Shown: in pieces, positions 38,300 to 41,275 of the stretch
Position numbering within the stretch: position 1 is the first letter of the stretch
How the letters are laid out: each line of letters begins with the position of its first letter
Assembly (NCBI RefSeq): GCF_003323745.1
Contig: NZ_QOIL01000010.1
Coordinates: 278,120 to 319,394, forward strand
Reading direction: 5' to 3'
DNA length: 41,275 nt
From: Sphaerisporangium album
Lineage (GTDB): Bacteria; Actinomycetota; Actinomycetes; Streptosporangiales; Streptosporangiaceae
The notes under the pieces: model-generated
Database searches by the model: none
The model's input: only the letters and a program-made list of their open reading frames with translations
Told to the model about the DNA's origin: nothing
Position numbers and translations under genes: made by a program

Positions 38300-40987
38300 A
38301 TGACCGCGTCGGTAGCGGCGACCACTGGCAGGAGAGATGGTCAGGGCATTCATCTGACATGGTTCGCGTCGATTCGGCTGTATCTCGCCTCGGATGCCAC
38401 CAGAACCATCCAGACCCTGCTCGGGCTCCTCTGGATATCGGACGGAGCGTTGCAGTTCCAACCCTTCATGTACTCGGCGGACTGGGTTCAGCAGCTGTCA
38501 AGCATGCAGGTCGGCCAGCCGCAATGGCTCGCGTCGAGCATCGCCTGGGGAGCTGATCTGGCCGGCGCGAACTTGGCGGTCTGGAACACACTGTTCGCGC
38601 TGACCCAGGTCGCGATCGGTCTCGGCCTGCTCTACCGCCGGACCGTCAGCATGGCGCTGACCGCCTCCCTGGTGTGGGCGATGATCGTCTGGTGGTTCGG
38701 CGAAGCGTTCGGGATGCTCTTCATGAACACCGCCAGCCCCCTCACCGGCGCGCCCGGCGCCGTAGTGCTGTACGCGCTGGTCGCGCTCCTGGTGTGGCCT
38801 AACGACCGACCGGGTGGCCTGCTCGGGGACCGAGGGGCACGGACGATGTGGGCTGTCCTGTGGGTCGTCATGGGCTGGCTCTGGCTACTTGCCGCGAACA
38901 GCGGCAACGATTCCGTCAGCAATGCGATCGCCGGGTCGCCCGCCGGGGCCGAGTGGCTGAGCACGGTCCTCACCGAGGTCGCCCAGGTCACTCAGGGCCG
39001 GGGCCGGCTGATCGCGCTCCTCTGCGCCGGACTGTCGGTCCTGGTCGGATGCGGCGTCGGTCTGCGGTGGCACGCGCGGACATTCCTGTGGATCGCCACA
39101 GTGCTCAACCTGGTCTATTGGGTCGTGGGCCAGGCATTCGGCGGCGTCGCCACCGGCCAAGCCACCGACATCAACTCCGCTCCGTTGTTCATCCTCCTCG
39201 CCGCCGCGATGTTCATCCTCTTCCCAAGGCCGGCCCGATCCGCATCGGCGAGCCCAGCCCTGGCTCTCGACGGCGCGGCCCAGGCGGCCGGTGAGGTGCC
39301 CTCGGCGAGCGGTCGAGTCATGCACGGTCGCCGCGCCGTTCTGGCGACGGCTGGCGTGGTCGTCGGGTTGGCTGCCGCCGCGGCCATCGCTGACCTTGCC
39401 GGCGTCTTCGGACGCGGCGGAGGAACACCACCCCCTGGCACCGTGCCCCTTCCCAACAACGACCACGGCAACGGCAACGGCGGCAATTGGGGCTCGCGAA
39501 GCCGCCGGGACCCGAACGCCGGCATCCGGACGCTCAACAGCGAGATCACACTGCCGCCGCGATTCCGCGCGACACTGCCGATTCCGCAACAACTCAAGCC
39601 CAGTCGCCAGACCTCCGACACGGACTACTACGAGATCGTGCAGTCGGCGGCGATGGCGACGATCATTCCGGGCCTACGGACACCGATCTGGGGTTACAAC
39701 GGCACCTTCCCCGGCCCGACCATCGTGCAGAACCCGGGCCGCACCGTCGTTGTCAGCCACCGCAACGATCTTCCGGTGCCGACCGTCGTGCACATGCACG
39801 GCGGAACCACGCCGCACGACAGCGACGGCTACCCCACCGACTTCATCCTGCCCGACGCGAAGTACGGCACGTTCCCCGAGATGCCCGCCATGGCCGGCAT
39901 GCCCGCCATGACCGACCCGGAGGCCATCATCACGCGGCAGACCCGCGACTACACCTATCCGCCGCAGCCACGCGCCGGGACACTGTGGTACCACGACCAC
40001 CGCATGGACTTCACCGGCGCGAGCGTCTACCGCGGTTTGGCCGGCTTCCACATCACGCACGACACCGAGGAACAGGCGCTCGGGCTGCCATCTGGAGCGC
40101 GCGACGTGCCGCTGATGATCGCCGATCGCGCCTTCGCCGCCGACGGGTCGTTCCTCTACCCCGCGCTCGACCCCACGATGCGCTCGACCCCCGGCGTGCA
40201 GGACTCCTACACGAACGGCGTCATGGGAGACGTGATCCTCGTCAACGGAGCCCCGTGGCCGGTCATGAACGTCGACACCGCCCGCTACCGGTTCCGGATT
40301 CTGAACGCTTCCAACGCCCGCACCTATCAGCTCGCCCTCCAGGACGCCTCCCGGCAGAGCGTCGGGTTCACCCAGATCGGGACCGATCACGGTCTGCTGG
40401 CAGCGCCGCTGCCACAGGACGCCATCCAGATCGCGGAGGCCGAGCGATACGACGTGGTCATCGACTTCAGTCGATACAAGGTCGGCGACCAGATCACCAT
40501 GGTCAACCAGATCGGTTCGGGCTCCACCGCCGTCGTGATGCGCTTCGTGGTCTCGCGGGCGACCAGCGACGGCAGCCGCGTTCCGAGCAGGCTTTCCACG
40601 ATCAACGCGATCAGCCCGAACTCGGCGATGACGCGGCGCACCATGAAGTTTCATCGAGGCGCCAACGACTGGACGATCAATGGACGCCTCTTCGATCCGG
40701 CGTACTCGGAAGCCGACGTACCCGCCGGAAGCACCGAACTGTGGACGATCATCTCCGACTTCCGCCACCCCTTCCACATCCACAACGCCACCATGCAAGT
40801 GATCTCCCGCGACGGCCAGGCCCCCGGCCCCTACGACCAAGGCTGGAAGGACACGGTGTTCGTCAACCAAGGCGAACGAGTCCAGCTCGCCATCCGGTTC
40901 AGCACCTTCAAGGGCCGCTACGTCTTCCACTGCCACAACCTCGAACACGAGGACATGGGCATGATGGCCAACTTCCGCATCGTCTGA
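38300..40987 (+). CDS. Multi-pass membrane domain fused to a CotA-like multicopper oxidase
   Basis: 895 residues; ATG at 38300 with GGAAG 8 nt upstream. Residues about 20-330 hold about seven to eight hydrophobic helices (TIQTLLGLLWISDGALQFQP, MALTASLVWAMIVWWFGEAF, TFLWIATVLNLVYWVVGQAF), resembling DoxX-like membrane proteins. At 341-365 a Tat-like segment HGRRAVLATAGVVVGLAAAA follows, then a Gly/Asn-rich linker. The oxidase occupies about 400-895 with all copper ligands: HMHGG (H498, H500), WYHDH (H565, H567), HPFHIH (H823, H826, H828) and HCHNLEHEDMGM (H877, C878, H879, H883, axial M888). It should oxidise phenols, bilirubin-like compounds or metals outside the cell. The fusion is unusual. 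Confidence 0.9.
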   Translation: MTASVAATTGRRDGQGIHLTWFASIRLYLASDATRTIQTLLGLLWISDGALQFQPFMYSADWVQQLSSMQVGQPQWLASSIAWGADLAGANLAVWNTLFALTQVAIGLGLLYRRTVSMALTASLVWAMIVWWFGEAFGMLFMNTASPLTGAPGAVVLYALVALLVWPNDRPGGLLGDRGARTMWAVLWVVMGWLWLLAANSGNDSVSNAIAGSPAGAEWLSTVLTEVAQVTQGRGRLIALLCAGLSVLVGCGVGLRWHARTFLWIATVLNLVYWVVGQAFGGVATGQATDINSAPLFILLAAAMFILFPRPARSASASPALALDGAAQAAGEVPSASGRVMHGRRAVLATAGVVVGLAAAAAIADLAGVFGRGGGTPPPGTVPLPNNDHGNGNGGNWGSRSRRDPNAGIRTLNSEITLPPRFRATLPIPQQLKPSRQTSDTDYYEIVQSAAMATIIPGLRTPIWGYNGTFPGPTIVQNPGRTVVVSHRNDLPVPTVVHMHGGTTPHDSDGYPTDFILPDAKYGTFPEMPAMAGMPAMTDPEAIITRQTRDYTYPPQPRAGTLWYHDHRMDFTGASVYRGLAGFHITHDTEEQALGLPSGARDVPLMIADRAFAADGSFLYPALDPTMRSTPGVQDSYTNGVMGDVILVNGAPWPVMNVDTARYRFRILNASNARTYQLALQDASRQSVGFTQIGTDHGLLAAPLPQDAIQIAEAERYDVVIDFSRYKVGDQITMVNQIGSGSTAVVMRFVVSRATSDGSRVPSRLSTINAISPNSAMTRRTMKFHRGANDWTINGRLFDPAYSEADVPAGSTELWTIISDFRHPFHIHNATMQVISRDGQAPGPYDQGWKDTVFVNQGERVQLAIRFSTFKGRYVFHCHNLEHEDMGMMANFRIV

Positions 40988-41004
40988 TCGCCCCCAGAGG
41001 GCCG

Positions 41005-41028
41005 GACGTACTCGGGCAGAAGTACGTC
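41005..41028 (+). terminator. Hairpin after the multicopper oxidase gene
   Basis: Perfect 8-bp inverted repeat GACGTACT / AGTACGTC with an 8-nt loop, starting 18 nt after the stop. There is no T-tract. A likely transcript end. Confidence 0.55.
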
Positions 41029-41032
41029 AAAG

Positions 41033-41050
41033 TACTTCCGGTGCGGTAGC
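41033..41050 (+). repeat. 18-nt direct repeat matching 38082-38099
   Basis: TACTTCCGGTGCGGTAGC matches TACTTCCGCTGGGGTAGC upstream of the oxidase at 16 of 18 bases, in the same orientation. The two copies bracket the oxidase gene with its promoter and leader. Confidence 0.65.
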
Positions 41051-41104
41051 AACGACCTCCTACCAGGGGACGTGCGCCGACCAGTTCGCTGTGACCCAGC
41101 CAGC

Positions 41105-41116
41105 CCTCACGTGAGG
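41105..41116. repeat. 12-bp perfect palindrome next to the IS element
   Basis: CCTCACGTGAGG. It lies between outer arms AGCCCT (41102-41107) and AGGGCT (41123-41128), next to the probable end of the insertion sequence. It may be part of an insertion target site. Confidence 0.45.
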
Positions 41117-41123
41117 ATGAAAA

Positions 41124-41275
41124 GGGCTCACTGAAAATGCTGATTAACGGGAGTGTCAATTTAACGGCTGATCTTGGTTGTTGAAGTGGTTAGAGGTTGG
41201 CGGGGGTAAGGCGGCCTTCGAAGGCGATCTGGAAGGCGTTCAACGGCGCCTTCCAGCGCATGGTCCATCGCTTGC
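41124..41275 (-). mobile_element. End of an IS256-type insertion sequence (runs off the window)
   Basis: The sequence drops sharply in GC at about 41128-41190 (CTGAAAATGCTGATTAACGG, GTGTCAATTTAACGG), unlike the host, and is followed by the transposase 3' end. The outer boundary near 41124 is a guess, because the opposite inverted repeat is outside the window. Confidence 0.6.
41190..41275 (-). CDS. IS256 (mutator) family transposase, C-terminal end only
   Basis: On the minus strand the last codons read RWTMRWKAPLNAFQIAFEGR then LTPANL and TAA at 41190. RW-x-x-RWK-x-x-LNAF-x-I-x-F is the standard ending of mutator-type transposases. Only 28 residues are present, so activity and completeness cannot be judged. 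Confidence 0.8.
   Translation of the reverse strand, partial: KRWTMRWKAPLNAFQIAFEGRLTPANL

Noticed and set aside
1..41275. CRISPR arrays, tRNA or rRNA genes
   Set aside because: No regularly spaced repeat of the right size and no cloverleaf or rRNA-like sequence was noticed on reading; a covariance-model scan would settle it.

Overview
The window comes from a very GC-rich, high-GC Gram-positive actinomycete, probably Streptosporangiales- or Streptomyces-like. Evidence for this is the G/C-saturated third codon positions, a HelY-type Ski2-like helicase, a DUF397 / XRE-DUF5753 / anti-sigma-like ATPase trio, an FtsX-ectodomain protein, an HxlR regulator with a leaderless-type promoter, and LacI-type operators. 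No tRNA, rRNA or CRISPR was seen.

Left part (1-6.5 kb): chromosomal housekeeping genes. These are the 3' end of helY, a convergent RNB exoribonuclease gene split by a frameshift near 2265, a 5'-3' exonuclease, an M24 (Xaa-Pro) peptidase and an acyl-CoA dehydrogenase.

Centre (6.6-22.5 kb): the most unusual part. Eight genes lie in two divergent operons that start from an AT-rich intergenic region (14234-14387). I label them P1-P8 by position. P3, P4, P6, P7 and P8 are clear paralogues. Each has an N-terminal head domain (xDHxDPxxxxYLP-like and PSLYGDN-like motifs), a helical insert of variable length, a DPFFR...DFA...IHSV hinge, and a tail of tandem beta-sandwich repeats. P5 and P2 look like divergent or accessory relatives. 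P1 joins an aegerolysin-like N-terminus to a papain-like Cys/His domain. None has a signal peptide or membrane segment that I can see. I know of no described system with this make-up; a multi-subunit protein assembly carrying a protease-like effector is an inference.

Middle-right (22.5-31.2 kb): secreted and accessory genes. They are an emfourin-like secreted protein, a GH16 glucanase with an F5/8-type C domain behind a LacI-type operator, an AraC remnant, a DUF427 protein, a translationally coupled thiolase-SDR pair controlled by a divergent HxlR regulator, a membrane-anchored protein with two FtsX-ectodomain-like repeats, and a membrane-anchored HEIAH metallopeptidase.

Right end (31.2-41.3 kb): regulation and a probable insert. 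There is an operon of a secreted repeat protein, an OmpR-type regulator and a sensor kinase; the DUF397/DUF397/XRE set with a divergent ATPase; a NarL-type two-component pair; and a very large multicopper oxidase fused to a multi-pass membrane domain. The oxidase is bracketed by a near-identical 18-nt repeat and followed by the 3' end of an IS256-type transposase, which suggests acquisition by transfer.
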